From Sphingomonas carotinifaciens (GTDB taxonomy: Bacteria; Pseudomonadota; Alphaproteobacteria; Sphingomonadales; Sphingomonadaceae), in the NCBI RefSeq assembly GCF_009789535.1, contig NZ_WSUT01000001.1, positions 1 to 64,000 of the forward strand: a DNA stretch of 64,000 bases, in the 5' to 3' direction. Position numbers and translations under genes: made by a program. This document shows positions 50,280-58,876 of the stretch, one piece after another. The notes beneath the pieces were generated by a model. The model worked only from the letters and a program-made list of their open reading frames with translations, was not told the origin of the DNA and made no database searches. The first letter of the stretch is position 1. Every line of letters starts with the position of its first letter.

Positions 50280-50951
50280 CGCCGCCTGCGCGATGTCGCC
50301 GGTTTCCGCGATGCGGCCGAGCGGATGCTGCGTGACGCGACGCGACAGCGTCTCCGGCGACAGGATCGCCTTCACCCCCTCGGTCGCGACGGTGGTCGGG
50401 GCGACCGTGTTGACGCGGATGCCGCGCGGCCCGAGTTCGACCGAGGCGGCACGGGTCAGCCCGTCCACCCCGGCCTTGATCCCTGCATAGAGCAGCGAAT
50501 TGGGGCTGCCGAGCCGGCCCGCCATCGACCCGATATTGACGATCGCACCGCCCCCCCCGGCCATCGCGTCCGCCGCGGCCTGGATCCCCCACACCACACC
50601 GTCGAACCCGACCCCTGCCATGCGCGCCAACGTGTCCGGCGCTATGTCGGCGATCGGCTCGTAGCGATTCCACATCGCGTTGTTGACCATCACGTCCAGC
50701 GCGCCGAACGCCGCGACCGTCTCCGCCACCGCAGCCTGCACCGCCCCCCGATCCGATACATCGGCCCCCAGTCCGATCGCCCGTCCGCCCGCCGCGACGA
50801 TCCCCCCCGCCACCGCCTGCGCCCAGTGCTGTTTGAGGTCCAGCACCGCGACCGCCGCACCCTCGGCGGAGAACAGCTCGGCGATGGCCCGCCCCAGCCC
50901 GCGCGACGCGCCGGTGACCAGCGCCACCTTGCCCTCGAGTTCGCCCGCCAT
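50193..50951 (-). CDS. Short-chain dehydrogenase/reductase
   Basis: A 252-residue classical SDR. Cofactor motif TGASRGLG (14-21), the Asp in AVLDLKQ pointing to NAD preference, NNAMWN (NNAG variant), catalytic Ser in IVNIGSMAGRLG, YAGIK (Tyr-x3-Lys) and the RVNTVAPTTVATEG segment. It ends SLAVDGGIGHAFMP, as in the family. GAGGAGCGAGCG precedes the ATG at 50951. It is divergent from the double-SDR gene at 51129 across a dyad-containing region, and probably oxidises a hydroxyl group of a pathway intermediate. Confidence 0.9.
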   Translation of the reverse strand: MAGELEGKVALVTGASRGLGRAIAELFSAEGAAVAVLDLKQHWAQAVAGGIVAAGGRAIGLGADVSDRGAVQAAVAETVAAFGALDVMVNNAMWNRYEPIADIAPDTLARMAGVGFDGVVWGIQAAADAMAGGGGAIVNIGSMAGRLGSPNSLLYAGIKAGVDGLTRAASVELGPRGIRVNTVAPTTVATEGVKAILSPETLSRRVTQHPLGRIAETGDIAQAALWLASDRAGFVTGQSLAVDGGIGHAFMP

Positions 50952-51024
50952 CGCTCGCTCCTCTACCTTATGCAATTGCGGGCTAACAGCACGGCGCCAC
51001 GCTGACACGCGACCACGAGGGGGC

Positions 51025-51058
51025 AACCGATCATATCGCCATGATGATATAGCCGGTT
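51025..51058. promoter_or_regulatory. 34-bp two-armed dyad between divergent SDR genes
   Basis: AACCG (51025-51029) with CGGTT (51054-51058) and ATATC (51033-51037) with GATAT (51046-51050) share one centre at 51041.5, where CATG forms the middle. The centre is about 90 nt from each start codon (50951 and 51129). The nested arms suggest a dimer-of-dimers regulator such as a TetR-type protein. No regulator gene is adjacent. Confidence 0.5.
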
Positions 51059-51128
51059 CGCGAAGACGTCCGATTGGGCGCGCGCGCAGGCGGGGCCATC
51101 ATGATGCGATGAGGAACAGGACAGAACC

Positions 51129-52649
51129 GTGACGCAGGGCGGGCGCATCGTGATGGTGACTGGCGCGGCAGCCGGGATCGGGTTGGCGAGCGCCGTTGCC
51201 TTTGCCGGGGTGGGGGATCGGGTGATCCTTGTCGATCGGGACGGGGAAGCGGCGCGGGGCGCGGCGGCGCGGATGGGCGGCGCGGCGGTCGCGTTGCCGG
51301 TCGATGTAAGCGACGAGGAAGGCGTTCGGCGGGCCGTCGCCGCGGTCGCGCGCGATCATGGCCGTATCGATGTCCTGATCAGCAACGCCGGCGTGGTCGA
51401 CCCCGCCGCCCATTCCGTGCTCGACCTGCCGCTGGACGTGCTCGACCGGCTGATCGCGGTGAACGTGGAGGGCGGCTTCCTCGTCTCGCGCGAGGTGGCA
51501 CGGGTCATGGCTGCGCAAGCCGGTGGCGGCGCGATCGTGCATCTGGCGTCCGGCGCGGCGCTACGCGCGCTGCCGAACCGCGCCGCCTATAGCATGACCA
51601 AGGCCGCGATCCTCGGGCTGGTGCGCGCCACCGCGTGCGAATGGGCATCGGGGGGCATTACGGTCAACGCGGTGCTGCCCGGCTATACCGCGACCGAAAT
51701 CCTGCTGGCGCTGGAAGCGCAAGGGAGGTTCGATCGCGCGCGGGCCGCCGCCGCCGTTCCGCTCGGACGCCTTGCCGACCCGGCGGACATCGCCTCGGCG
51801 ATCCTGCATGTCGCGGGCGCACGCTACATGACCGGCGCCTCGCTGGTGGTGGACGGCGGCGTGGATGCGTTTGGCGGGGCGGGCGCAGCGTCCGCCGCAC
51901 CGGCCCCGATCGCCCCGGATGCCGGCCCGGCGATCGTCACCGGCGGTGCGTCCGGTATCGGTGCCGCGATCGCGAAGCGATTGGCAGCCGACGGGCGAAA
52001 AGTCGTGATCCTCGACCGCGAACCGACGCCCGGCGGGATCACACTCGACATCGCCGATCATGCCGCGGTCGGGCAAGCGGTGACCGAGATCGCCGCCCGT
52101 CACGGCCCGCCGGCAATCCTTGTCAACAATGCCGGCGTCGCGGATGCGTTCGCCCCGACCGTGACCCAGGAACGCGCCGACTTCCGCCGCGTGTTCGACG
52201 TCAACGCGACCGCCGCGCTGCTCACCGCCCGCGCCGTCGCGCCGCACATGGTGGCAGCGGGCGGCGGCACGATCGTCAACCTGTCGTCGATCGCGGCGAG
52301 CGGCGGACTGCCGACGCGCAACGCCTATTGCGCGGCCAAGGCCGGGGTCACGATGCTGACCCGCAGCCTGGCGTGCGAATGGGCCGCGCACGGCATTCGC
52401 GTCAATGCGGTCGCACCCGGCTATATCGCCACCCCCGGCGTCGCCGCGCTGGAGCGCGCCGGCAAGCGCGACCTGAGCGCCGTCCGCCGCCGCATCCCCC
52501 TTGGCCGGCTCGGCACCCCGGAGGAGATCGCCGCCACCGTCGCCTGGCTCGCCTCCCCCGCTTCGGCCTATGTCACCGGGAGCGTGTGGCACGTCGATGG
52601 CGGCTGGACCGCCTATGGCGACGCCGGGCCGGCATCCGATATCCGATAA
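51129..52649 (+). CDS. Tandem fusion of two short-chain dehydrogenases
   Basis: A 506-residue protein made of two complete SDR units. Unit 1 (about 1-245): TGAAAGIG, VLISNAGVVD, Ser in VHLASGAAL, YSMTK, TVNAVLPGYTATE and VVDGGVDAFGG. An Ala/Pro linker (about 246-265) leads to unit 2 (266-506): TGGASGIG, ILVNNAGVAD, VNLSSIAASGG, YCAAK, RVNAVAPGYIATPG and HVDGGWTAYG. Both have intact Ser-Tyr-Lys residues and a cofactor acid (LVDRDGE; ILDREPT), so both should be active, probably with NAD(H). GTG start at 51129. Two linked oxidations, or two stereoisomers of one alcohol, are possible roles. Confidence 0.9.
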   Translation: MTQGGRIVMVTGAAAGIGLASAVAFAGVGDRVILVDRDGEAARGAAARMGGAAVALPVDVSDEEGVRRAVAAVARDHGRIDVLISNAGVVDPAAHSVLDLPLDVLDRLIAVNVEGGFLVSREVARVMAAQAGGGAIVHLASGAALRALPNRAAYSMTKAAILGLVRATACEWASGGITVNAVLPGYTATEILLALEAQGRFDRARAAAAVPLGRLADPADIASAILHVAGARYMTGASLVVDGGVDAFGGAGAASAAPAPIAPDAGPAIVTGGASGIGAAIAKRLAADGRKVVILDREPTPGGITLDIADHAAVGQAVTEIAARHGPPAILVNNAGVADAFAPTVTQERADFRRVFDVNATAALLTARAVAPHMVAAGGGTIVNLSSIAASGGLPTRNAYCAAKAGVTMLTRSLACEWAAHGIRVNAVAPGYIATPGVAALERAGKRDLSAVRRRIPLGRLGTPEEIAATVAWLASPASAYVTGSVWHVDGGWTAYGDAGPASDIR

Positions 52650-52662
52650 CAGGAGAGAGACA

Positions 52663-53427
52663 ATGAGCGTGATCGATCTGGAGGTCGCCGACGGCGTTGC
52701 GGTGGTGACCATGAACAACCCGCCGGTGAACGCGCAGTCGATGGAGTTCATCGAGGAGCTGACCGCCACCTTCGACACCTTCAACGATCGCGACGACGTG
52801 CGGTGCGTGGTGCTGACCGGGCGCGGCAAATGCTTTTCGGCGGGCGCGGAACTGAAGAACCGCGTCGACCTGTCCGCGCCCGGCGCCCGCTGGGCACGCA
52901 ACCGCAAGGTGCGCGAGATCGGCTATTCGATCCAGGACAATGCCAAGCCGACGATCGCGGCGGTAAACGGCCCGGCATTGGGTGCGGGCATGGGGCTGGT
53001 GTCGATGTGCGACATCATCGTCGCGTCGGAGAACGCGAGCTTTGGCCTGCCCGAGATCGATGTCGGCTTGATGGGCGGCGGCAAGCACACGATGCGGTTC
53101 ATCCCGCATTCGCTGGCGCGGCGGATGATGCTCACCGGCTACCGCGCCCCCGCCAGCGAACTTTACCGCCGCGGCATCATCGAGGCGTGCCTGCCCGCCG
53201 AGGAACTGATGCCCTATTGCCTCGACATGGCGCGCACGATCGCCAGGAAGAGCCCGCTGGCGGTCCGCCTCGCGAAAGACAGCATGCGCACGATCGAGAA
53301 CATGACGCTGCGCGACGGCTATATCTACGAACAGGGCAATACCGCGAAGCTGGCGCAGTCACGGGACGCCGCCGAGGCGGTCGCGGCGTTCGTCGAAAAG
53401 CGCGAGCCGGTGTTCGAGGGGCGGTAA
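52663..53427 (+). CDS. Enoyl-CoA hydratase/isomerase
   Basis: A 254-residue crotonase-fold protein. Oxyanion-hole segments are GRGKCFSAGAELKNR (about 57-70) and VNGPALGAGMGLVSMCDIIVAS (about 104-125); ASFGLPEIDVGLMGGGKHTMRFI follows with a single Glu. The start at 52663 has AGGAGAGAGACA upstream, 13 nt after the double-SDR stop, so the pair is an operon. It should hydrate an enoyl-CoA that the dehydrogenase domains next oxidise. Confidence 0.9.
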   Translation: MSVIDLEVADGVAVVTMNNPPVNAQSMEFIEELTATFDTFNDRDDVRCVVLTGRGKCFSAGAELKNRVDLSAPGARWARNRKVREIGYSIQDNAKPTIAAVNGPALGAGMGLVSMCDIIVASENASFGLPEIDVGLMGGGKHTMRFIPHSLARRMMLTGYRAPASELYRRGIIEACLPAEELMPYCLDMARTIARKSPLAVRLAKDSMRTIENMTLRDGYIYEQGNTAKLAQSRDAAEAVAAFVEKREPVFEGR

Positions 53428-53439
53428 CCGCCCGTCCGG

Positions 53440-53871
53440 CTAGCGCAACGTTTCCAGCCGCTCCCGCCACGCACCGGGGAGCGGCACCGGACGCCGCGTC
53501 GCGCGATCGACATAGACATGGGTGAACAGCGCCTCGGCCGCCGCCTCGGCGACATCCGACACGAACGCACCCAGCCGGTAGGTGACACTGGACGTGCCCA
53601 GCCGGTCGAGCATCACGCCGATCTCCACCGGCTCGGGGTAGGCGACGGAGCGGGCGTAACGGCACTGCGTCTCCACCACCAGGCCGATCGGATCGCCGTG
53701 CGCCACGTCCAGCAAACCGGCCGCGATCAGCCAGTTGTTCACGGCGGTGTCGAACCAGTGATAATAGATCGCATTGTTGACGTGCCCATAGGCATCGTTG
53801 TCGCTCCACCTCGTGACGATCGGTTGCCACCAGCGATAGGCGGTACGCGGCCGCAATGTCTCCCGTGCCAT
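53440..53871 (-). CDS. Hotdog-fold acyl-CoA thioesterase
   Basis: A 143-residue 4-hydroxybenzoyl-CoA-thioesterase-type protein. The active-site pattern TRWSDNDAYGHVNNAIYYHWFDTAVNNWL has the Asp (SDNDAYGHVNN) used for thioester hydrolysis. VETQCRYARSVAYPEPVEIGV and VDRATRRPVPLP complete the fold. GAGGAGAGACT lies directly before the ATG at 53871. Convergent with the enoyl-CoA hydratase (12-nt gap), divergent from the alcohol dehydrogenase. It may release blocked CoA esters in the pathway. Confidence 0.9.
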   Translation of the reverse strand: MARETLRPRTAYRWWQPIVTRWSDNDAYGHVNNAIYYHWFDTAVNNWLIAAGLLDVAHGDPIGLVVETQCRYARSVAYPEPVEIGVMLDRLGTSSVTYRLGAFVSDVAEAAAEALFTHVYVDRATRRPVPLPGAWRERLETLR

Positions 53872-53927
53872 AGTCTCTCCTCCTGCCACCCTGCCCTAGC
53901 CGGGTGTATCCGGCCGAGGGAACGCGT

Positions 53928-53941
53928 GTCCGATCCCGGAC
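53928..53941. promoter_or_regulatory. GTCCG-ATCC-CGGAC dyad, divergent promoter region
   Basis: A perfect 5+5 dyad in the 175-bp gap between the thioesterase (start 53871) and alcohol dehydrogenase (start 54047). It is GC-rich and could occur by chance, yet its position suits a shared operator. Confidence 0.3.
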
Positions 53942-54046
53942 GCAATATCCGGTGCGCGATTAAGGCAGGCCCTTGACCCGTAACGGGTTGCCGCTTGCCG
54001 CTCGTCGTTCCACCGTGCGGCGTCACGAAAAGGGATACCATCCGGC

Positions 54047-55174
54047 ATGAAGATCGAGGCCGCCGTCCTGCGCCAGCGTGGCGCGCCGCTCCCCTATGCT
54101 GACAGCCGTCCGCTCGCCATCGAGACGCTGGAGCTGGACCCGCCGGGCAAAAGCGAGGTGCTGGTGCGGATCGCGGCGGCGGGCCTGTGCCATTCCGACC
54201 TGTCGGTCATCAACGGCGACCGGCCCCGGCCGGTGCCGATGGCGTTGGGGCATGAGGCGGCGGGGGTGGTCGAGGCGCTGGGCGAGGGCGTGGACGACCT
54301 GGCGGTCGGCGACCATGTCGTGATGGTGTTCATGCCGAGTTGCGGCCACTGCCTGCCCTGTGCCGAGGGGCGGCCGGCGCTGTGCGGCCCCGGCGCGGTG
54401 GCGAACGGGGCGGGCACGCTGCTGTCGGGCGGCACGCGGCTGCACGATGCGGACGGGGCCGTGCATCATCATCTCGGCTGTTCGGCCTTTGCCAGCCATG
54501 CAGTCGTTTCGCGGCGGTCGCTGGTCAGGATCGATGCCGACCTGCCGCTGCACGAGGCGGCGCTGTTCGGTTGCGCGGTGCTGACCGGTGTGGGCGCGGT
54601 GGTGAACACCGCCGCGGTAAAGGCGGGACAGACCGTCGCGGTCATCGGCCTGGGCGGCGTCGGGCTGGCGGCCGTGCTGGGCGCGGTGGCGGCCGGCGCA
54701 GCACAGGTGATCGCCGTCGACCTGTCGGACGACAAGCTTTCGCTCGCCCGCGAATTGGGGGCCACGGCGGTGGTGAAGGCGGGTGCGGAGGCGGTGGAGC
54801 ATGTCCGCACGCTGACCAACGGCGGTTGCGACGTGGTGCTGGAAATGGCGGGTTCGGTGCGCGCCCTGGAAAGCGCGGTGGCGATGACCCGGCGCGGCGG
54901 CACCACCGTCACCGCCGGGCTCCCTCCACCCGATGCCGCCTTGCCGGTCAATGTCGTGGCACTAGTCGGCGAGGAGCGCACGCTGAAGGGCAGTTACATC
55001 GGCACCTGCGTGCCGGCGCGCGACATCCCGCGCTATGTTGCCCTTTACCGCGCCGGGCGGCTGCCGGTCGACCGGCTGGTCAGCGGCTATCTGACGCTTG
55101 CCGACATCAATCGCGGCTTCGACGATCTGCACGCCGGACGCGCGGTACGCCAGATCGTGCGGTTCGAGGCATGA
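54047..55174 (+). CDS. Zinc-dependent alcohol dehydrogenase
   Basis: A 375-residue medium-chain dehydrogenase. Catalytic zinc ligands are in GLCHSD (Cys, about 46) and ALGHEAAG (His-Glu, about 67-68); the structural zinc site CGHCLPCAEGRPALC (about 98-112) has all four cysteines. The cofactor domain has GLGGVGLAAVLGAVAAGA and an acid (VDLSDDK) for NAD. The tail FDDLHAGRAVRQIVRFEA is typical of class III-like/aryl-alcohol enzymes. It probably oxidises an alcohol freed by the sulfatase downstream or by lactone opening. Confidence 0.92.
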   Translation: MKIEAAVLRQRGAPLPYADSRPLAIETLELDPPGKSEVLVRIAAAGLCHSDLSVINGDRPRPVPMALGHEAAGVVEALGEGVDDLAVGDHVVMVFMPSCGHCLPCAEGRPALCGPGAVANGAGTLLSGGTRLHDADGAVHHHLGCSAFASHAVVSRRSLVRIDADLPLHEAALFGCAVLTGVGAVVNTAAVKAGQTVAVIGLGGVGLAAVLGAVAAGAAQVIAVDLSDDKLSLARELGATAVVKAGAEAVEHVRTLTNGGCDVVLEMAGSVRALESAVAMTRRGGTTVTAGLPPPDAALPVNVVALVGEERTLKGSYIGTCVPARDIPRYVALYRAGRLPVDRLVSGYLTLADINRGFDDLHAGRAVRQIVRFEA

Positions 55175-55262
55175 GACGCGGCCGTGCCCCCGCGCCCCTG
55201 CGACCGGCACGCCGGTGGCGGAAAACGCGCTGTTGGTCGCCAACGACATACGGGTTCCCGAT

Positions 55263-57203
55263 ATGATGACGACATTTCTCCTGCGCGCCGCCCTCGTTTC
55301 GATGACGGCCCTCACCACCGCGACCGCCGCCGGGCAGACGCCGCAGGCGGCCACGCCCGCCACCACCGACGCGCTGCGCGACGCGACGGCCGGATTGCGC
55401 TGGTCGGATCGCGAGGATTTCGAACTCGCCGCGCGTGGCTTCATTGCCGGCGTGCCGGGTGACAAGATCCTGACCGACGATGGCCGCACGATCCGCGATC
55501 TGGCGGTCCAGCCGCTCTATGCGGGGGACGCGCCGCCCACCGTCAATCCCAGTCTGTGGCGCAACGCGCAGCTTCATGCGCGCTCGGGCCTCTTCAAGGT
55601 CACCGACCGCATCTATCAGGTGCGCGGCATCGAACTGGCGAACATGACGCTGGTGCTGGGCAAGACCGGTTTCATCATCGTCGACACGCTGACCACGACG
55701 CAAAGCGCCAAGGCAGCGCTGGCCTTGGCCCGCGCGCATCTGGGCGATCGGCCGGTGACCGGCGTGATCTACACGCACAGCCACGTCGATCATTATGGCG
55801 GTGCAGGCGGCGTCATCACCGAGAAGGAGGCGGAGCAACGCCACGTCCCGATCATCGCGCCGCAAGGCTTTCTGAGGGAGGTGATATCCGAAAACGTCAT
55901 TGCCGGGCCGGCGATGAGCCGGCGCGCGGGCTATGCCTTCGGCCATTTGCTGCCACTCGGCCCGCAAGGCGTGGTGAGCGACGGGATCGGCCCGTCGTTC
56001 AGCCGGATCGGCACCGCAACCGGCACCGTCTCGCTGATCAAGCCGACCGTCGACATCGAACGGACCGGACAGCGGCTGACGGTGGATGGTGTCACCATCG
56101 AATTCCAGATGACGCCGGGCACCGAGGCGCCGGCGGAGATGAACATCTTCTTTCCCGAGCTGCGCGCGTTGAACATGGCGGAAAACGCCAACGGCTCGCT
56201 CCACAACATCCTGACGCTGCGCGGGGCGCAGGTGCGCGACGCCAAGGCCTGGGCCGACGGGCTGACCGAGTCGCTGGCCCGCTATGGCGACCGGACCGAT
56301 GTGGTGCTCGCCTCGCATTTCTGGCCGCGATGGGGCCACGACCGGATCGTCGATTATCTGTCCGCCCACCGGGACGCGTATAAATATCTGCACGACCAGA
56401 GCGTTCGGATGATGAATCTGGGCCTGAACGGCACGGAGATCGCCGAGCGGCTGCGCCTGCCGCCGCCCCTGGCCGCACGCTGGTTCAACCGCGGTTACTA
56501 CGGGAGCCTCAATCACGACACCAAAGCGGTCTATCAGCGCTATCTCGGCTGGTATGACGGCAATCCCGCCAACCTGAACCCCCTTCCCCCCGAAGAGGCG
56601 AGCAAGCGCTATGTCGCGGCCATCGGCGGCGGGGCGGCGGTGCTGGAACAGGGAAAGGCGGCGATCGCGGCCGGCGAGTATCGTTGGGCAAGCGAGCTGT
56701 TGTCCCGGCTGGTCTTTGCCGAACCGGCGAACCGCGCCGCGCAACTGGTGCTGGCGGACAGCCTGGAGCAACAGGGATATCAGGCGGAAAGTTCGATGTG
56801 GCGCAGCATCTTTCTTTCGGGGGCGAAGGAGCTGCGCGACGGAGGGGCGAAGAAGGCGGGGTTCGATTCGATCGGGGGCACGCTGCCGACGCTGCCGCTC
56901 GGATCGATCCTGGACCTGCTGGCGGTGCGGCTGGTGCCGGAGCGGGCGCTGGCGGCGCCGCAGGATTTCGACCTGGTGCTGGAGGACGGGGCGGAGGCCG
57001 AGCGGGTGGAGGTGCGCAACGGCGTTCTGGTTCACCGTCCGATCGATGTCGCCGCGGTGCGCAGCGACCATGCCGTTCGCATGTCGCGCGCCACGTTCGT
57101 TCAAGCCGTGACCGGCAAGCAGGCGCCGAGCCAGCTGGCCCGCTTCGCCACGCTGTTCGAGGCACCACCCGGCGGCTTCGGCCTGGTGACGCCCGGGCCC
57201 TGA
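55263..57203 (+). CDS. Exported MBL-fold alkylsulfatase-like hydrolase
   Basis: A 646-residue protein of the SdsA1/alkyl-sulfatase group. A signal peptide (ending TATAAGQ) is followed by a metallo-beta-lactamase domain with THSHVDHYGGAGG (about 170-182), APQGF, the MNIFFPELRALNMAENANGSLHN segment (catalytic Glu region) and ASHFWPRWG. The dimerisation helices (GKAAIAAGEYRWASELLSRLVFAEPANRAAQLVLADSLEQQGYQAES) and the SCP2-like C-terminal domain with the NGVLVHR strand are present. It should hydrolyse alkyl sulfates in the periplasm. It starts 88 nt after the alcohol dehydrogenase. Confidence 0.92.
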   Translation: MMTTFLLRAALVSMTALTTATAAGQTPQAATPATTDALRDATAGLRWSDREDFELAARGFIAGVPGDKILTDDGRTIRDLAVQPLYAGDAPPTVNPSLWRNAQLHARSGLFKVTDRIYQVRGIELANMTLVLGKTGFIIVDTLTTTQSAKAALALARAHLGDRPVTGVIYTHSHVDHYGGAGGVITEKEAEQRHVPIIAPQGFLREVISENVIAGPAMSRRAGYAFGHLLPLGPQGVVSDGIGPSFSRIGTATGTVSLIKPTVDIERTGQRLTVDGVTIEFQMTPGTEAPAEMNIFFPELRALNMAENANGSLHNILTLRGAQVRDAKAWADGLTESLARYGDRTDVVLASHFWPRWGHDRIVDYLSAHRDAYKYLHDQSVRMMNLGLNGTEIAERLRLPPPLAARWFNRGYYGSLNHDTKAVYQRYLGWYDGNPANLNPLPPEEASKRYVAAIGGGAAVLEQGKAAIAAGEYRWASELLSRLVFAEPANRAAQLVLADSLEQQGYQAESSMWRSIFLSGAKELRDGGAKKAGFDSIGGTLPTLPLGSILDLLAVRLVPERALAAPQDFDLVLEDGAEAERVEVRNGVLVHRPIDVAAVRSDHAVRMSRATFVQAVTGKQAPSQLARFATLFEAPPGGFGLVTPGP

Positions 57204-57210
57204 GAGCCGG

Positions 57211-58593
57211 TCAACCGGCCGCGGCGATACCGCGGGTGCGCACGATGCGGATCGCGAACAGCATCAGCACGGTCGCCAGTGGCCCGAACACCGCGGCCAT
57301 GACCGACAGCGAGACGTTCAACCGCTCCGCCCCCAGGACGTTGTCGGTCAATGCGCCGACCAGCACCGACCCAAAGGCGCCGCCGGTCAGGTTGACCAGC
57401 GCCATGTAGAAGCCGGTGAACAGCGCGCGCATCCGCGGCGGTGCCACCGCCACGATCAGGATGAACACGCTGGTCACCGACATGGCGGACACGAACATGT
57501 TGATCGCGGCAAAGGCCACCGCGCTGCCGCGGTCGGGCATCAGCGGTCCGGCAAAGGTGGTCACCGCCAGCGTCGCCATGCAACCCAGTGTCAGGGCGAA
57601 CGGCGACAGCACCATGCCGAAGCGCCGGCCCAGCGCCCGCTGCACCGGCGCGGCGCCCAGACAACCAGCCATGCCGCCCAGGAGGAAGGCCGGGCCATAG
57701 GTCCATGCCACGTCCTGCGCGGTCATGCCGTGCGAGCGCATCAACATCGCCGGGTACCAGTTAAGCAGGCCATAATTGTTCATGCTCCAGGCAACCACCG
57801 ATGTGGCGAGCAGCGTGACGAGCGCGGCGTTGGCCCGCACGAAGCGCCAGGCACCGCCATGCGCCGGCGCGGGCGCATCGGGCGATGCACGCTGCCGATC
57901 GCGCACCGTGGCGAGCAGCAGCACGGCGAGCACGACGCCGGGTATGGCGAGCAGGACGAAGACCATGCGCCATCCCTCCAGCACCCCGACCAGCGGCAGC
58001 TGCTGCGGCGGCCGCGCGGCGAGTTCGGCGAGCAGCTTGCCGCCGCCCATCATCGCCAGCCCGCCGCCGACGTACAGGCCGGTGGTGAACAGGCCGAGAG
58101 GCCGCTGCACGCGCGTGGCGTCGAACCGATCGGAAATGATGCTGACCGCGGCTGGGTTCAGCCCCGCCTCCCCCACGCCGACCAGCATCCGCGCGACGAA
58201 CAGCAGCGCGAAGCCGCCGGCCAGCCCGCTGACCAGCGTCCCCGCGGACCACACGATGATGCATGCGGCAAGCACAGGCATCCGCCGTCGCCCGTCCAGC
58301 ACCCGCGCGAGAAAGATGCCGCCGATCACGTAGAGCACGGCAAAGGCCGTGCCGACCACCAGACCGACCTGTTTGTCGCTCAGCGCCAGATCCGCCTTGA
58401 TCGGCTCCACCAGGAAGCTGAGGATGACGCGGTCGACATAGCCGAGCACCGATACCGCGAACAGGGTCGCGACCACATACCAGTCATAACCGGTGGGCAC
58501 GCCCGGCGACGCGGGTGCCGCAGGGGGCAGCTCGATCGGGATCGCCGCCACGTCAGGCCGCTCCATGGTGCGTACGCCGGTGAACCTCGACAT
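57211..58593 (-). CDS. Major facilitator superfamily transporter
   Basis: A 460-residue 12-helix transporter of the anion/organic-acid MFS type. The first cytoplasmic loop has VLDGRRRMPVLAA (RGRRxxL-like signature), helix 4 GVGEAGLNPAAVSIISD, and helix 5-6 regions as in ACS/glucarate-type families. The N-terminus (MERPDVAAIPIELPPAAP) is a soluble extension. An alternative ATG lies at 58566. Convergent with the alkylsulfatase gene (8-nt gap), divergent from the TonB receptor. It may take up the released acid or alcohol. Confidence 0.88.
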   Translation of the reverse strand: MSRFTGVRTMERPDVAAIPIELPPAAPASPGVPTGYDWYVVATLFAVSVLGYVDRVILSFLVEPIKADLALSDKQVGLVVGTAFAVLYVIGGIFLARVLDGRRRMPVLAACIIVWSAGTLVSGLAGGFALLFVARMLVGVGEAGLNPAAVSIISDRFDATRVQRPLGLFTTGLYVGGGLAMMGGGKLLAELAARPPQQLPLVGVLEGWRMVFVLLAIPGVVLAVLLLATVRDRQRASPDAPAPAHGGAWRFVRANAALVTLLATSVVAWSMNNYGLLNWYPAMLMRSHGMTAQDVAWTYGPAFLLGGMAGCLGAAPVQRALGRRFGMVLSPFALTLGCMATLAVTTFAGPLMPDRGSAVAFAAINMFVSAMSVTSVFILIVAVAPPRMRALFTGFYMALVNLTGGAFGSVLVGALTDNVLGAERLNVSLSVMAAVFGPLATVLMLFAIRIVRTRGIAAAG

Positions 58594-58876
58594 GCGGCAT
58601 CTCAACTCTCCTGTCCCGGGCGCGCGGGTTGACCCCGCTTCATCCAGCTTCGGACGATGCGCGTTTTTTGCCGCCATGGGCCAATGCCGGCAACGCGCGC
58701 TGCGAAAATCGGCATCGTGATTTCCGCGACGGCCACGCTGCTCGCGATTGATAAAGCGTCCGCCTGGGTCGCTTGTTGGGGCCAGGAGACCGCAGGAGAC
58801 CGGCGCGCCGTTGGCAGCACCGGCCGGCGGCACAGGCGGATCGGCGCGCATCGACGCGCAGCGACGGGAGGATGAT

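Noticed and set aside
53917..53950. GGAAC before the alcohol dehydrogenase as a further EcfG promoter
   Set aside because: At the needed distance the sequence reads CGCA or ACGC instead of CGTT, so the second element is missing.
58655..58725. ACGATGC and GCATCGT arms far apart upstream of the island receptor
   Set aside because: About 50 nt of unpaired sequence lies between the arms; the inner bases do not pair well, so this is probably chance in GC-rich DNA.
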